A stretch of 64,000 bases of DNA from Streptococcus sp. Marseille-Q5986 (GTDB lineage Bacteria > Bacillota > Bacilli > Lactobacillales > Streptococcaceae). Where the stretch lies: the NCBI RefSeq assembly GCF_946902915.1, contig NZ_CAMPPY010000001.1, forward strand, positions 186,001 to 250,000, read 5' to 3'. Shown one piece after another: positions 27,951 to 36,836 of this stretch (position 1 is the first letter of the stretch; every line of letters begins with the position of its first letter). A program made the position numbers and the translations under genes. The notes under the pieces were generated by a model. The model did no database searches and was not told the DNA's origin. It saw only the letters and a program-made list of their open reading frames with translations.

Positions 27951-28516
27951 TGAAAGAGAAAATTTCCCAAGTTATCGTGGTGGAAGGTCGCGATGATACG
28001 GCAAATCTCAAACGTTACTTCGATGTAGAAACCTATGAGACACGAGGTTCTGCCATCAATGACCAGGATCTAGAGCGGATTCAGTGCCTGCACCAACGTC
28101 ATGGAGTCATTGTCTTTACAGACCCAGATTTTAATGGGGAGCGGATTCGTCGTATGATTATGACGGCTATTCCAACAGTGCAACATGCTTTTCTCAAACG
28201 AGATGAAGCTGCTCCTAAGTCCAAGACCAAGGGACGTTCTCTGGGAATTGAACATGCTAGCTATGAAGACCTGAAAACGGCTCTAGCTCAGGTGACAGAA
28301 CAATTTGAACATGAGAGCCAGTTTGATATCAGCCGTAGCGACTTGATCCGCCTTGGTTTTCTAGCAGGAGCAGATAGCCGTAAGCGACGAGAATATCTAG
28401 GAGAGGCTCTCCGAATTGGCTATTCCAACGGCAAGCAACTCCTCAAACGCCTAGAGTTGTTCGGGGTCACCTTGGCAGAAGTGGAAGAAGCTATGAAATC
28501 TTATGAGGACAGCTAA
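27950..28516 (+). CDS. rnmV: Ribonuclease M5
   Basis: RNase M5 matures the 5' and 3' ends of 5S rRNA. The 188-residue protein has the Toprim fold: VIVVEGRDDTANLKRYFDV (about 8-26) with the catalytic Glu, and VIVFTDPDFNGERIRRMI (about 53-70) with the DxD pair. The C-terminal part LIRLGFLAGADSRKRREYLG is typical of M5 and absent from the small Toprim proteins. Its ATG overlaps the tatD stop by one base, so the two genes are coupled. Next is rsmA, the usual order in Firmicutes. Confidence 0.96.
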   Translation: MKEKISQVIVVEGRDDTANLKRYFDVETYETRGSAINDQDLERIQCLHQRHGVIVFTDPDFNGERIRRMIMTAIPTVQHAFLKRDEAAPKSKTKGRSLGIEHASYEDLKTALAQVTEQFEHESQFDISRSDLIRLGFLAGADSRKRREYLGEALRIGYSNGKQLLKRLELFGVTLAEVEEAMKSYEDS

Positions 28517-28580
28517 GCAGACCCCAAATGTAAGGGGAATGTGTTACAATAGAAGTAACAGATAGTAGAAAAGAGAATAG

Positions 28581-29453
28581 ATGAGAATTGCAGATTATAG
28601 CGTGACCAAGGCAGTGCTGGAGCGTCACGGTTTTACCTTTAAAAAGTCCTTTGGGCAAAATTTCTTGACGGATACCAATATCCTACAAAAAATCGTGGAT
28701 ACGGCTGAGATTGATGACCAGGTTAATGTCATCGAAATCGGGCCAGGGATTGGTGCCTTGACAGAATTTTTGGCTGAGCGTTCAGCTCAAGTCATGGCAT
28801 TTGAGATTGACCACCGTTTGGTACCGATTTTGGCAGATACTCTGCGTGATTTCGACAATGTTACAGTGGTTAATGAGGATATTCTCAAGGTCGATTTGGC
28901 GCAACATATCCAGAATTTCAAAAATCCTGACCTGCCAATCAAGGTAGTAGCTAACTTGCCTTACTACATCACGACGCCTATTCTCATGCACTTGATTGAG
29001 AGTGGCATTCCTTTTAGTGAATTTGTGGTCATGATGCAAAAAGAGGTAGCTGACCGCATTTCCGCTCAACCGAATACCAAGGCTTATGGTAGCTTGTCGA
29101 TTGCGGTTCAGTACTACATGACAGCCAAGGTTGCCTTTATCGTACCTCGTACGGTCTTTGTGCCAGCGCCAAATGTGGACTCAGCCATTTTAAAAATGGT
29201 GCGTCATCCAGAGCCAGCCGTAGTAGTGGAAGACGAGAACTTCTTCTTTAAGGTTTCCAAGGCTAGTTTCACTCATCGTCGTAAGACCTTGTGGAACAAT
29301 TTGACAGGCTACTTTGGCAAGACCGAAGAAGTCAAGGAGAAATTGACCAAGTCCTTGGATCAAGCGGGCTTGTCACCAAGTGTGCGTGGGGAAGCTCTCA
29401 GCTTGGCAGAATTTGCCAGTCTAGCAGATGCACTTAAAGGGCAAGGACTCTAA
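28581..29453 (+). CDS. rsmA: 16S rRNA (A1518/A1519-N6)-dimethyltransferase
   Basis: RsmA (KsgA) dimethylates two adjacent adenines in helix 45 of 16S rRNA late in 30S assembly; its loss gives kasugamycin resistance. The 290-residue protein has [20 protein letters not shown] (about 21-40), SAM motif [17 protein letters not shown] (about 49-65) and the catalytic [15 protein letters not shown] (about 123-137). A C-terminal helical domain ([12 protein letters not shown]) completes it. It is preceded by an extended -10-like TGT-TACAAT near 28545. rsgA follows immediately. Confidence 0.97.
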   Translation: MRIADYSVTKAVLERHGFTFKKSFGQNFLTDTNILQKIVDTAEIDDQVNVIEIGPGIGALTEFLAERSAQVMAFEIDHRLVPILADTLRDFDNVTVVNEDILKVDLAQHIQNFKNPDLPIKVVANLPYYITTPILMHLIESGIPFSEFVVMMQKEVADRISAQPNTKAYGSLSIAVQYYMTAKVAFIVPRTVFVPAPNVDSAILKMVRHPEPAVVVEDENFFFKVSKASFTHRRKTLWNNLTGYFGKTEEVKEKLTKSLDQAGLSPSVRGEALSLAEFASLADALKGQGL

Positions 29454-29454
29454 G

Positions 29455-30333
29455 ATGCAGGGACAAATTATTAAAGCCTTGGCAGGATTCTACTATGTGG
29501 AAAGCGATGGCCAGGTTTATCAAACACGGGCGCGTGGGAATTTCCGTAAAAAAGGCCATACCCCTTACGTTGGGGATTGGGTAGATTTTTCTGCCGAGGA
29601 AAATTCAGAAGGTTATATCCTCAAAATTCACGAACGGAAAAACAGTCTGGTTCGCCCACCTATTGTCAATATTGACCAAGCTGTAGTAATCATGTCTGTC
29701 AAGGAACCTGATTTTAACAGCAATTTGCTAGATCGGTTCTTAGTTCTTTTGGAGCACAAGGGCATCCATCCTATTGTTTATATTTCTAAAATGGACCTGC
29801 TGGAAGATAGAGGAGAACTGGATTTTTACCAACAAACTTATGGTGACATTGGCTATGACTTTGTGACCAGTAAAGAGGGGCTCCTGCCTTTATTAACAGG
29901 TAAAGTGACGGTCTTTATGGGGCAGACAGGTGTTGGGAAGTCAACTCTTCTCAATAAAATCGCACCGGATCTTAATCTTGAGACAGGAGAAATATCAGAT
30001 AGTCTGGGGCGCGGTCGCCATACCACTCGAGCTGTTAGTTTTTACAACCTTAATGGGGGTAAAATCGCGGACACACCAGGTTTTTCATCATTGGATTATG
30101 AAGTATCAACGGCTGAAGACCTCAATCAGGCCTTTCCAGAGCTTGCCAGTGTCAGTCGAGATTGTAAGTTCCGTGCTTGTACCCATACCCATGAGCCGTC
30201 TTGTGCGGTCAAGCCAGCAGTTGAAGAAGGTACCATTGCACCCTTCCGTTTTGACAACTACCTGCAATTCCTCAGCGAAATTGAAAATCGCAGAGAAACC
30301 TATAAAAAAGTCAGCAAAAAAATTCCAAAATAA
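29455..30333 (+). CDS. rsgA: Ribosome small-subunit-dependent GTPase A
   Basis: RsgA is a circularly permuted GTPase that checks the decoding centre of the maturing 30S subunit. The 292-residue protein has an N-terminal OB fold ([20 protein letters not shown]), then the permuted G domain with G4-like [10 protein letters not shown] before G1 [16 protein letters not shown] (about 160-175) and G3 DTPGFSSLD (about 210). The zinc knuckle C-x-A-C-x-H-x-x-E-P-x-C is in [16 protein letters not shown]. The ATG at 29455 is used since the longer open frame only adds nine residues that overlap rsmA. It lies two bases after rsmA. Confidence 0.96.
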   Translation: MQGQIIKALAGFYYVESDGQVYQTRARGNFRKKGHTPYVGDWVDFSAEENSEGYILKIHERKNSLVRPPIVNIDQAVVIMSVKEPDFNSNLLDRFLVLLEHKGIHPIVYISKMDLLEDRGELDFYQQTYGDIGYDFVTSKEGLLPLLTGKVTVFMGQTGVGKSTLLNKIAPDLNLETGEISDSLGRGRHTTRAVSFYNLNGGKIADTPGFSSLDYEVSTAEDLNQAFPELASVSRDCKFRACTHTHEPSCAVKPAVEEGTIAPFRFDNYLQFLSEIENRRETYKKVSKKIPK

Positions 30334-30343
30334 GGAGAAACCT

Positions 30344-31000
30344 ATGTCTCAATACAAGATTGCTCCGTCAATTCTGGCAGCAGATTATGCCAACTTTGAA
30401 CGTGAAATCAAACGCCTAGAAGCAACTGGGGCAGAATATGCCCATATCGATATCATGGATGGTCACTTTGTACCACAAATCAGTTTTGGTGCAGGTGTGG
30501 TTGAAGCTCTTCGTCCCCATAGTAAGATGGTCTTTGACTGTCACTTGATGGTGGCTAATCCAGAGCATCATTTAGAAGACTTTGCGCGTGCGGGTGCGGA
30601 TATCATCAGCATCCATGTGGAAGCAACTCCCCATATTCATGGTGCCCTCCAAAAAATTCGCTCTCTCGGCGTTAAACCTTCGGTCGTTATCAATCCTGGT
30701 ACGCCTGTTGAAGCCATTAAGCACGTTCTTCACCTAGTTGACCAAGTCTTAGTCATGACAGTGAACCCAGGCTTTGGTGGACAAGCCTTTCTACCAGAGA
30801 CCATGGATAAGGTCCGTGAGTTGGTTGCTCTTCGTGATGAAAAAGGCTTGAACTTTGAAATCGAGGTGGATGGCGGGATTGATGACCAAACTATTGCCCA
30901 AACCAAAGAAGCTGGTGCGACAGTTTTTGTAGCAGGTTCCTATGTCTTTAAGGGAGATGTCAATGAGCGAGTACAAACTCTCAGAAAACAACTGGACTAG
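30344..31000 (+). CDS. rpe: Ribulose-phosphate 3-epimerase
   Basis: Rpe interconverts ribulose-5-phosphate and xylulose-5-phosphate in the pentose phosphate pathway. The 218-residue TIM-barrel protein has KIAPSILAADYANFEREI, then HIDIMDGHFVPQISFGAGVV (metal His/Asp), FDCHLMVANPEHHLEDFARA, VMTVNPGFGGQAFLP, and the C-terminal IEVDGGIDDQTIAQTKEAGA. The ATG follows AAGGAGAAACCT. The reading frame is open far upstream inside rsgA in another frame, but that part is not coding. Its end overlaps the thiN start by 38 bases. Confidence 0.97.
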   Translation: MSQYKIAPSILAADYANFEREIKRLEATGAEYAHIDIMDGHFVPQISFGAGVVEALRPHSKMVFDCHLMVANPEHHLEDFARAGADIISIHVEATPHIHGALQKIRSLGVKPSVVINPGTPVEAIKHVLHLVDQVLVMTVNPGFGGQAFLPETMDKVRELVALRDEKGLNFEIEVDGGIDDQTIAQTKEAGATVFVAGSYVFKGDVNERVQTLRKQLD

Positions 31001-31625
31001 GGTTGCCGTTTTTGCCGGTGGAGACCGTGGTCATTATCGGAAGGATTTTGATTGCTTTGTCGGTGTGGATCGAGGCTCGCTCTGGGTCTTGGAAGAAGAT
31101 TTGCCTCTTGCTCTAGCAGTTGGAGATTTTGATTCTGTCACTGCAGAAGAGCGACAGGTGATTCAAAAATGTGCCCAGCATTTTGTCCAAGCCCGACCAG
31201 AAAAAGATGATACGGATCTGGAACTGGCTCTCTTGACTATCTTTGAACAAAATCCTCAGGCTCAAGTTACTATTTTCGGTGCTTTGGGTGGTCGTATTGA
31301 CCATATGTTGGCCAATGTCTTTCTGCCTAGCAATCCCAAATTAGCACCCTTTATGCGCCAGATAGAAATTGAGGATGGGCAAAACTTGATTACCTATTGT
31401 CCGGAAGGGGCCAGTCAGCTACAGACTCGTTCAGACTATGACTATCTAGCCTTTATGCCGGTTCGGGATAGCCAGTTGACCATTCTTGGTGCCAAGTATG
31501 AGTTAACAGAGGAAAATTTTTTCTTTAAAAAAGTGTACGCTTCTAACGAATATATAGATAGGGAAGTGTCGGTGACTTGCCCGGATGGCTATGTAGTCGT
31601 ACTGCATAGCAAGGACAGGAGGTAG
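30963..31625 (+). CDS. thiN: Thiamine diphosphokinase
   Basis: The enzyme makes thiamine diphosphate from thiamine and ATP. The 220-residue protein starts MSEYKLSENNWTRVAVFAGG. It has FVGVDRGSLWVLEEDLPLAL, then AVGDFDSVTAEE (metal Asp pair, about 60-71), EKDDTDLELALL and TIFGALGGRIDHMLANVFL, all conserved in thiamine pyrophosphokinases. The C-terminal domain is the beta-barrel thiamine-binding part. The ATG at 30963 is chosen because AAGGGAG lies 6-7 bases upstream; it overlaps rpe. It is usual to find it after rsgA-rpe in Firmicutes. Confidence 0.93.
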   Translation: MSEYKLSENNWTRVAVFAGGDRGHYRKDFDCFVGVDRGSLWVLEEDLPLALAVGDFDSVTAEERQVIQKCAQHFVQARPEKDDTDLELALLTIFEQNPQAQVTIFGALGGRIDHMLANVFLPSNPKLAPFMRQIEIEDGQNLITYCPEGASQLQTRSDYDYLAFMPVRDSQLTILGAKYELTEENFFFKKVYASNEYIDREVSVTCPDGYVVVLHSKDRR

Positions 31626-31626
31626 G

Positions 31627-32883
31627 ATGGAAAGTTTACTTGTTCTATTATTAATTGCCAACCTAGTTGGTATCTTTCTGATTTGGCAAAGGCAGGATAA
31701 GCAGGAAAAACATCTCAGCAAGAGCTTGGAGGATCAGGCAGATCATTTGTCAGACCAGTTGGATTATCGCTTTGAACAAGCCAGACAAGCCAGCCAGTTA
31801 GACCAAAAAGACTTGGAAGTGGCTGTCAGCGACCGTTTGCAGGAAGTCCGTATTGAACTACACCAAGGTCTGACGCAAGTCCGTCAAGAAATGACAGAGA
31901 ATCTCCTCCAAACCAGAGACAAGACCGACCAACGCCTTCAAGCCCTGCAGGAATCAAATGAGCAACGCTTGGAGCAAATGCGCCATACAGTCGAAGAAAA
32001 GTTAGAGAAGACCTTGCAGACGCGCTTGCAGGCTTCCTTTGAGACAGTTTCCAAGCAACTGGAATCTGTCAATCGTGGTCTTGGAGAGATGCAGACAGTT
32101 GCCCGTGATGTTGGAGCTCTTAACAAGGTTCTCTCTGGAACCAAGACACGAGGGATTCTGGGAGAATTGCAACTGGGGCAAATCATCGAAGACATTATGA
32201 CCCCTGCCCAGTATGAACGAGAATACGCAACGGTTGAAAATTCTAGTGAACGAGTGGAGTACGCCATTAAGCTACCTGGGCAAGGCGACCAGGAATATGT
32301 CTACCTGCCGATTGACTCTAAGTTTCCACTAGCTGATTATTACCGCCTAGAAGAAGCCTATGAAGCAGGTGACAAGGATGAAATCGAACGCTGTCGCAAG
32401 TCACTTCTAGCAAGCGTTAAGCGCTTTGCCAAGGATATCAGGAGCAAGTACATAGCACCGCCTCGGACGACCAATTTTGGAGTTTTGTTTGTTCCAACAG
32501 AAGGTCTCTACTCAGAAATCGTCCGCAATCCGGTCTTCTTTGATGATTTGAGACGGGAAGAACAGATTATCGTTGCAGGGCCAAGTACCCTGTCAGCCCT
32601 CCTCAATTCCCTATCAGTTGGTTTCAAAACTCTCAATATCCAAAAGAGTGCAGACCATATTAGCAAAACGCTTGCCAGTGTCAAGACCGAGTTTGGCAAG
32701 TTTGGTGGCATTCTGGTCAAGGCACAAAAACACCTCCAACATGCCTCTGGCAATATTGATGAACTATTAAACCGTCGTACCATAGCTATCGAGCGGACGC
32801 TCCGTCACATTGAGTTGTCAGAAGGTGAGCCTGCGCTTGATTTACTCCATTTCCAAGAAAATGAGGAAGAATATGAAGATTAG
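31627..32883 (+). CDS. rmuC: RmuC-family DNA recombination protein
   Basis: RmuC limits DNA inversions at short inverted repeats in E. coli and is predicted to be nuclease-related. The 418-residue protein has an N-terminal membrane segment (LLVLLLIANLVGIFLIW) and a long coiled coil from about 25 to 165, rich in Gln, Glu, Arg and Leu. The RmuC domain follows with LGELQLGQIIEDIMTPAQYE (about 178-197), LPIDSKFPLADYYRLEEAYE and GVLFVPTEGLYSEIVRNP. The gene begins one base after the thiN stop and overlaps the start of yhaM by 11 bases. Confidence 0.93.
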   Translation: MESLLVLLLIANLVGIFLIWQRQDKQEKHLSKSLEDQADHLSDQLDYRFEQARQASQLDQKDLEVAVSDRLQEVRIELHQGLTQVRQEMTENLLQTRDKTDQRLQALQESNEQRLEQMRHTVEEKLEKTLQTRLQASFETVSKQLESVNRGLGEMQTVARDVGALNKVLSGTKTRGILGELQLGQIIEDIMTPAQYEREYATVENSSERVEYAIKLPGQGDQEYVYLPIDSKFPLADYYRLEEAYEAGDKDEIERCRKSLLASVKRFAKDIRSKYIAPPRTTNFGVLFVPTEGLYSEIVRNPVFFDDLRREEQIIVAGPSTLSALLNSLSVGFKTLNIQKSADHISKTLASVKTEFGKFGGILVKAQKHLQHASGNIDELLNRRTIAIERTLRHIELSEGEPALDLLHFQENEEEYED

Positions 32884-33814
32884 TCACATGAAAAAAGATG
32901 AGCTGTTTGAAGGCTTTTACCTAATCAAGTCAGCTGACCTGAGGCAAACTCGAGCTGGGAAAAACTACCTAGCCTTTACCTTCCAAGATGATAGTGGCGA
33001 GATTGAAGGGAAACTCTGGGATGCCCAACCTCATAATGTTGAGGCCTTTACCGCAGGTAAGGTTGTTCACATGAAAGGACGCCGAGAAGTTTATAACAAC
33101 ACCCCTCAAGTCAATCAAATTACTCTCCGTCTGCCTCAACTGGGCGAACCCAATGATCCAGCCGATTTCAAGGTCAAGTCGCCAGTTGATGTCAAGGAAA
33201 TCCGTGACTATATGTCGCAAATGATTTTCAAAATTGAAAATCCTGTCTGGCAACGAATTGTTCGAAATCTCTACACCAAGTATGATAAGGAATTTTACTC
33301 TTATCCAGCTGCTAAGACCAACCACCATGCCTTTGAAACGGGATTGGCCTATCATACGGCGACCATGGTGCGTTTGGCAGATGCCGTTAGCGAGATCTAT
33401 CCTCAGCTTAATAAGAGTCTGCTCTATGCAGGAATTATGCTACATGACTTGGCCAAAGTTATTGAGTTGACGGGACCAGACCAAACTGAGTATACAGTGC
33501 GAGGCAATCTCATTGGGCATATCGCCCTCATCGATAGCGAAATTACCAAGACAGTCATGGAGCTCGGTATCGATGATACTAGAGAAGAAGTGGTGCTACT
33601 GCGCCATGTCATCCTCAGTCATCATGGCTTGCTGGAGTATGGAAGCCCAGTCCGTCCACGTATTATGGAGGCAGAGATTATCCACATGATTGATAATCTA
33701 GATGCTAGCATGATGATGATGTCAACAGCTCTTGCTTTGGTGGACAAAGGAGAGATGAGCAATAAAATTTTCGCTATGGACAATCGTTCCTTCTATAAAC
33801 CAGATTTAGATTGA
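32873..33814 (+). CDS. yhaM: 3'-5' exoribonuclease YhaM (Cbf1 type)
   Basis: YhaM is a 3'-5' exonuclease that trims RNA ends; the pneumococcal homologue is known as Cbf1. The 313-residue protein has an N-terminal OB-fold domain (DELFEGFYLIKSADLRQTRA to VVHMKGRREVYNNTPQVNQI) and a C-terminal HD domain. The HD metal ligands are in TNHHAFETGLAYHTATMVRL (about 142-161), LHDLAKVIEL (about 187-196) and LRHVILSHHGLLEYGSPVRP. The start overlaps rmuC. It is the last gene of the cluster before the palindromic repeats and the IS30-family element. Confidence 0.93.
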   Translation: MKISHMKKDELFEGFYLIKSADLRQTRAGKNYLAFTFQDDSGEIEGKLWDAQPHNVEAFTAGKVVHMKGRREVYNNTPQVNQITLRLPQLGEPNDPADFKVKSPVDVKEIRDYMSQMIFKIENPVWQRIVRNLYTKYDKEFYSYPAAKTNHHAFETGLAYHTATMVRLADAVSEIYPQLNKSLLYAGIMLHDLAKVIELTGPDQTEYTVRGNLIGHIALIDSEITKTVMELGIDDTREEVVLLRHVILSHHGLLEYGSPVRPRIMEAEIIHMIDNLDASMMMMSTALALVDKGEMSNKIFAMDNRSFYKPDLD

Positions 33815-33839
33815 TAATTTAAGAAAAAGCTAAATTCCC

Positions 33840-33934
33840 AAACTAAGTTCCACCGCTAGTAGAAGTGGAAGTTAGTCTGAAAAAAATTCTAAAAACCAGT
33901 GGAAATCCGTGTCAGGGTAAGTTCCACTGGTTTT
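33840..33934. repeat. Palindromes with TTCCAC/GTGGAA cores, left of the IS30 element
   Basis: Two dyads follow each other. Around 33843-33875 ACTAAGTTCCAC pairs, with one mismatch, with GTGGAAGTTAGT. At 33892-33904 and 33922-33934 AAAACCAGTGGAA pairs perfectly with TTCCACTGGTTTT, which also resembles a terminator for yhaM. A third dyad (ATCTGAAA/TTTCAGAT, 34002-34020) and, right of the IS, TTCCACTT/AAGTGGAA (35209-35233) belong to the same cluster. Confidence 0.75.
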
Positions 33935-34031
33935 ACTAATGCTTGATTTCATCGCTTTTGTAGCCAAAAGGAATCGAAAAAAGAGGGCACAAAATCCCCT
34001 CATCTGAAAGCATTTCAGATTAAGTTCCGCT

Positions 34032-35187
34032 ATGGTGGAAGTTAGAGTGAGACGTTTGAATGGGGTTGAAGGTTCGTTTTTAGAACCTATATTGAAGTAA
34101 TTTAGAAGATTGACAGCCGTCTTCTGCAGGTATTTTAGAAATACCAAGAAGCTTAGGAATCCCTTCTCCGTAAGTAAAGGCAAAGAGTTCATAGGCTGAC
34201 TCTCCATTCAAAGCAGCTCGTTTGACACTGTTGACATGCGAACAGACGAGATGGATGTCCTCTTGAATGAAGTTATCAGAGGAAGTTCCTTTAGGTAGAA
34301 GGTCGCGAATCAGCGTGTGAATGTTCTCAATTCTCCCTTTCTGGTCAGAGCGATTAGGGTCACAAAAGAAGAGTTTACTTTCTCCTCGAATATCCATTTC
34401 GATGTCATCGCCCCTGGCAAACTCTCCACCATTATCGGTAAGAATGACGGGAAAGGGTTGGAAAAAGTCTTTGTTCGCTTGGTGAAGAGTGTTCTTAATA
34501 TCATGAGGTGTTTGGTAACCGCAAGGGCAGTTTGATTCTCCAGCAGCCTAGCGAAGATAAAGTTACAGAAGGAAAGATTGAAGGTGACTAGGATTTTACC
34601 TCCCATTCTGCCCATAACCGTGTCCATTTCCAGCCATGAGTCTAGTTGATTCAGGGCTAAATAGATTTGAAAATCCTCAGAGGAACGGTTTTTTAGCTTC
34701 TTTAGGGATGGAAGGTAGCTTATTTTTCCGTCTTTCTTTAAATTTAACGGCTCTGGCTAGGTCAATAGGAGCGATAGATAGGTATCCTTTTCGGAGTCCC
34801 AGAAAGTCTTGGAATTGAGAGGAGTTCCTTCACGATCCTCGACAAGAGTTTGTTCGTATTGCTTTTGAGCTTGTTTAGCAAGGCAGAAGATTTTTTTAAA
34901 TCCGCAATTTTGTCTTCTTTTAGGGCAATCATTACAGACAGAGGGAGCCTTATCGAGTAAAGTGCAAGGAAGGTTATCACACGTAGACTCTCGGCCTTGT
35001 CTATTTCTTTTGACTTCTTTTGAAACAGTAGTTGGGTCTTTTAGAATGGATTGTCCAATAGTTTTGAAGGTTTCACCGCGCTCTAAGCCTAGTTGGATAT
35101 CATTACGGTCTGAAAGGGTAAGGTGTTTCTGTTTGGTCAGAGTAGATCTCATTTCTAACTCAAACGTCTCACACTTAATTCCACCAT
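34032..35187. mobile_element. IS30-family element (defective)
   Basis: The ends are 28-base inverted repeats at 34032-34059 and 35160-35187 that match at 25 positions (core GTGAGACGTTTGA). The 1156-bp length is normal for the family. It contains one broken minus-strand transposase. No target duplication is visible, but flanking sequence on both sides contains further TTCCAC-type dyads. Confidence 0.85.
34083..35152 (-). pseudogene. IS30-family transposase, broken
   Basis: The N-terminal part (35152-34757) has the helix-turn-helix region HLTLSDRNDIQLGLERGETF and a Cys-rich stretch (CNDCPKRRQNCGFKK). The middle part (34627-34310) has DTVMGRMGGK with the first catalytic Asp. The last part (34397-34083) has FCDPNRSDQKGRIENIHTLI with the catalytic Glu and the family's C-terminal DLLPKG. 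At least two frameshifts separate the parts, so no active enzyme can be made. Confidence 0.85.
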
Positions 35188-35368
35188 GAAAATCCGTTTT
35201 AGACGAATTTCCACTTCGATCAGGAAAGTGGAAGTTACTTTGAGAAGTTATCTAATCGAAAATCTCGCGAATTTTCTCTAGTCGAACCTAGCTATCGCAA
35301 TCTATTTATGGTAAAATGGTGGGTAATGATGTCTTCGGACAAGTTAAACGAAAAAAGGAAGATAGATT

Positions 35369-36712
35369 ATGACAAAACGTGTAACAATCATCGATGTAAA
35401 AGACTACGTTGGCCAAGAAGTGACTATCGGAGCCTGGGTTGCCAACAAATCAGGAAAAGGGAAAATTGCCTTCTTGCAATTGCGTGATGGAACTGCCTTT
35501 TTCCAAGGTGTAGCCTTTAAACCAAACTTTATTGAAAAATTTGGTGAAGAGGTAGGTCTTGAAAAATTTGAAACGATCAAACACTTGAGTCAAGAAACGT
35601 CTGTTTATGTGACAGGTATTGTCAAAGAAGACCAGCGTTCTAAGTTTGGTTATGAGCTCGATATTACAGATATCGAAGTTATTGGTGAATCACAAGACTA
35701 CCCAATTACTCCAAAAGAACACGGAACAGACTTTTTGATGGACAACCGTCACTTGTGGCTGCGCTCTCGTAAGCAAGTGGCTGTCATGCAAATCCGTAAC
35801 GCTATCATTTATGCAACCTATGAGTTCTTTGATAAGAATGACTTCATGAAGTTTGACAGCCCAATTCTTTCAGGAAATGCGGCAGAAGATTCTACAGAAC
35901 TCTTTGAAACTGACTACTTTGGAACGCCAGCCTACTTGAGCCAATCAGGTCAGCTTTATCTAGAAGCAGGGGCTATGGCTCTTGGTCGTGTCTTTGACTT
36001 TGGTCCAGTTTTCCGTGCTGAAAAATCAAAAACACGCCGTCACTTGACTGAGTTCTGGATGATGGATGCTGAGTACTCATACTTGACACATGATGAGTCG
36101 CTTGACTTGCAAGAAGCTTATGTGAAAGCACTTCTACAAGGTGTTCTTGACCGCGCGCCTCAGGCCTTGGAAACCTTGGAACGTGATACAGAACTCTTGA
36201 AACGCTACATTGCAGAGCCATTCAAACGTATCACTTATGATCAAGCCATTGACCTCTTGCAAGAATATGAAAATGATGAAGATGCAGATTACGAGCATCT
36301 TGAACACGGTGATGACTTTGGGTCACCACACGAAACTTGGATTTCAAACCACTTTGGTGTGCCAACATTTGTCATGAACTATCCAGCAGCCATCAAGGCC
36401 TTCTACATGAAACCAGTTCCTGGAAATCCAGAGCGCGTGCTTTGTGCAGACTTGCTTGCTCCAGAAGGCTATGGAGAAATTATCGGTGGGTCTATGCGTG
36501 AGGAAGATTACGATGCCCTTGTCGCTAAGATGGATGAACTTGGCATGGATCGTACAGAATATGAATTCTACCTTGACCTTCGTAAATACGGTACAGTGCC
36601 ACACGGAGGATTTGGTATCGGTATCGAACGTATGGTAACCTTCGCAGCTGGAACCAAACATATCCGTGAAGCTATTCCATTCCCACGTATGTTGCACCGT
36701 ATCAAACCATAA
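35369..36712 (+). CDS. asnS: Asparaginyl-tRNA synthetase
   Basis: AsnRS charges tRNA-Asn. The 447-residue class IIb synthetase has an N-terminal OB-fold anticodon-binding domain ([20 protein letters not shown]). Motif 1 is around [19 protein letters not shown], motif 2 around [20 protein letters not shown] (about 212-231), and motif 3 is [13 protein letters not shown] near the end (about 412-424). An extended -10 (TGG-TAAAAT, TAAAAT at 35312-35317) and AAAAAGGAAGA precede it. No T-box leader is seen in the available space after the IS. Confidence 0.97.
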   Translation: MTKRVTIIDVKDYVGQEVTIGAWVANKSGKGKIAFLQLRDGTAFFQGVAFKPNFIEKFGEEVGLEKFETIKHLSQETSVYVTGIVKEDQRSKFGYELDITDIEVIGESQDYPITPKEHGTDFLMDNRHLWLRSRKQVAVMQIRNAIIYATYEFFDKNDFMKFDSPILSGNAAEDSTELFETDYFGTPAYLSQSGQLYLEAGAMALGRVFDFGPVFRAEKSKTRRHLTEFWMMDAEYSYLTHDESLDLQEAYVKALLQGVLDRAPQALETLERDTELLKRYIAEPFKRITYDQAIDLLQEYENDEDADYEHLEHGDDFGSPHETWISNHFGVPTFVMNYPAAIKAFYMKPVPGNPERVLCADLLAPEGYGEIIGGSMREEDYDALVAKMDELGMDRTEYEFYLDLRKYGTVPHGGFGIGIERMVTFAAGTKHIREAIPFPRMLHRIKP

Positions 36713-36719
36713 GAACAGG

Positions 36720-36743
36720 AAAACGCCCATGTGGCGTTTTTTC
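36720..36743 (+). terminator. Terminator of asnS
   Basis: AACGCC/GGCGTT stem with a 5-base loop and A/T tracts on either side, ending TTTTTT. Confidence 0.85.
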
Positions 36744-36785
36744 AAAGTAGAAGAAAGAAGAGGTGGAGAACATGTAAAGCACAGC

Positions 36786-36826
36786 TTAACAAGTGACAAA
36801 CACAAAAATACAAATACACTTGTTAA
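36786..36826. promoter_or_regulatory. Perfect 10-bp inverted repeat before the MFS gene
   Basis: TTAACAAGTG (36786-36795) and CACTTGTTAA (36817-36826) are perfect inverted copies separated by 21 bases; the second ends where AAAGGAG, the ribosome site, begins. The arrangement suggests a repressor operator of the TetR or MarR type, or an RNA hairpin that hides the ribosome site. Confidence 0.6.
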
Positions 36827-36836
36827 AGGAGAAACT

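Noticed and set aside
29930-30343. Long upstream extension of the rpe reading frame
   Set aside because: It overlaps rsgA in another frame, has no family similarity, and the ATG at 30344 with AAGGAGAAACCT gives the normal rpe start.
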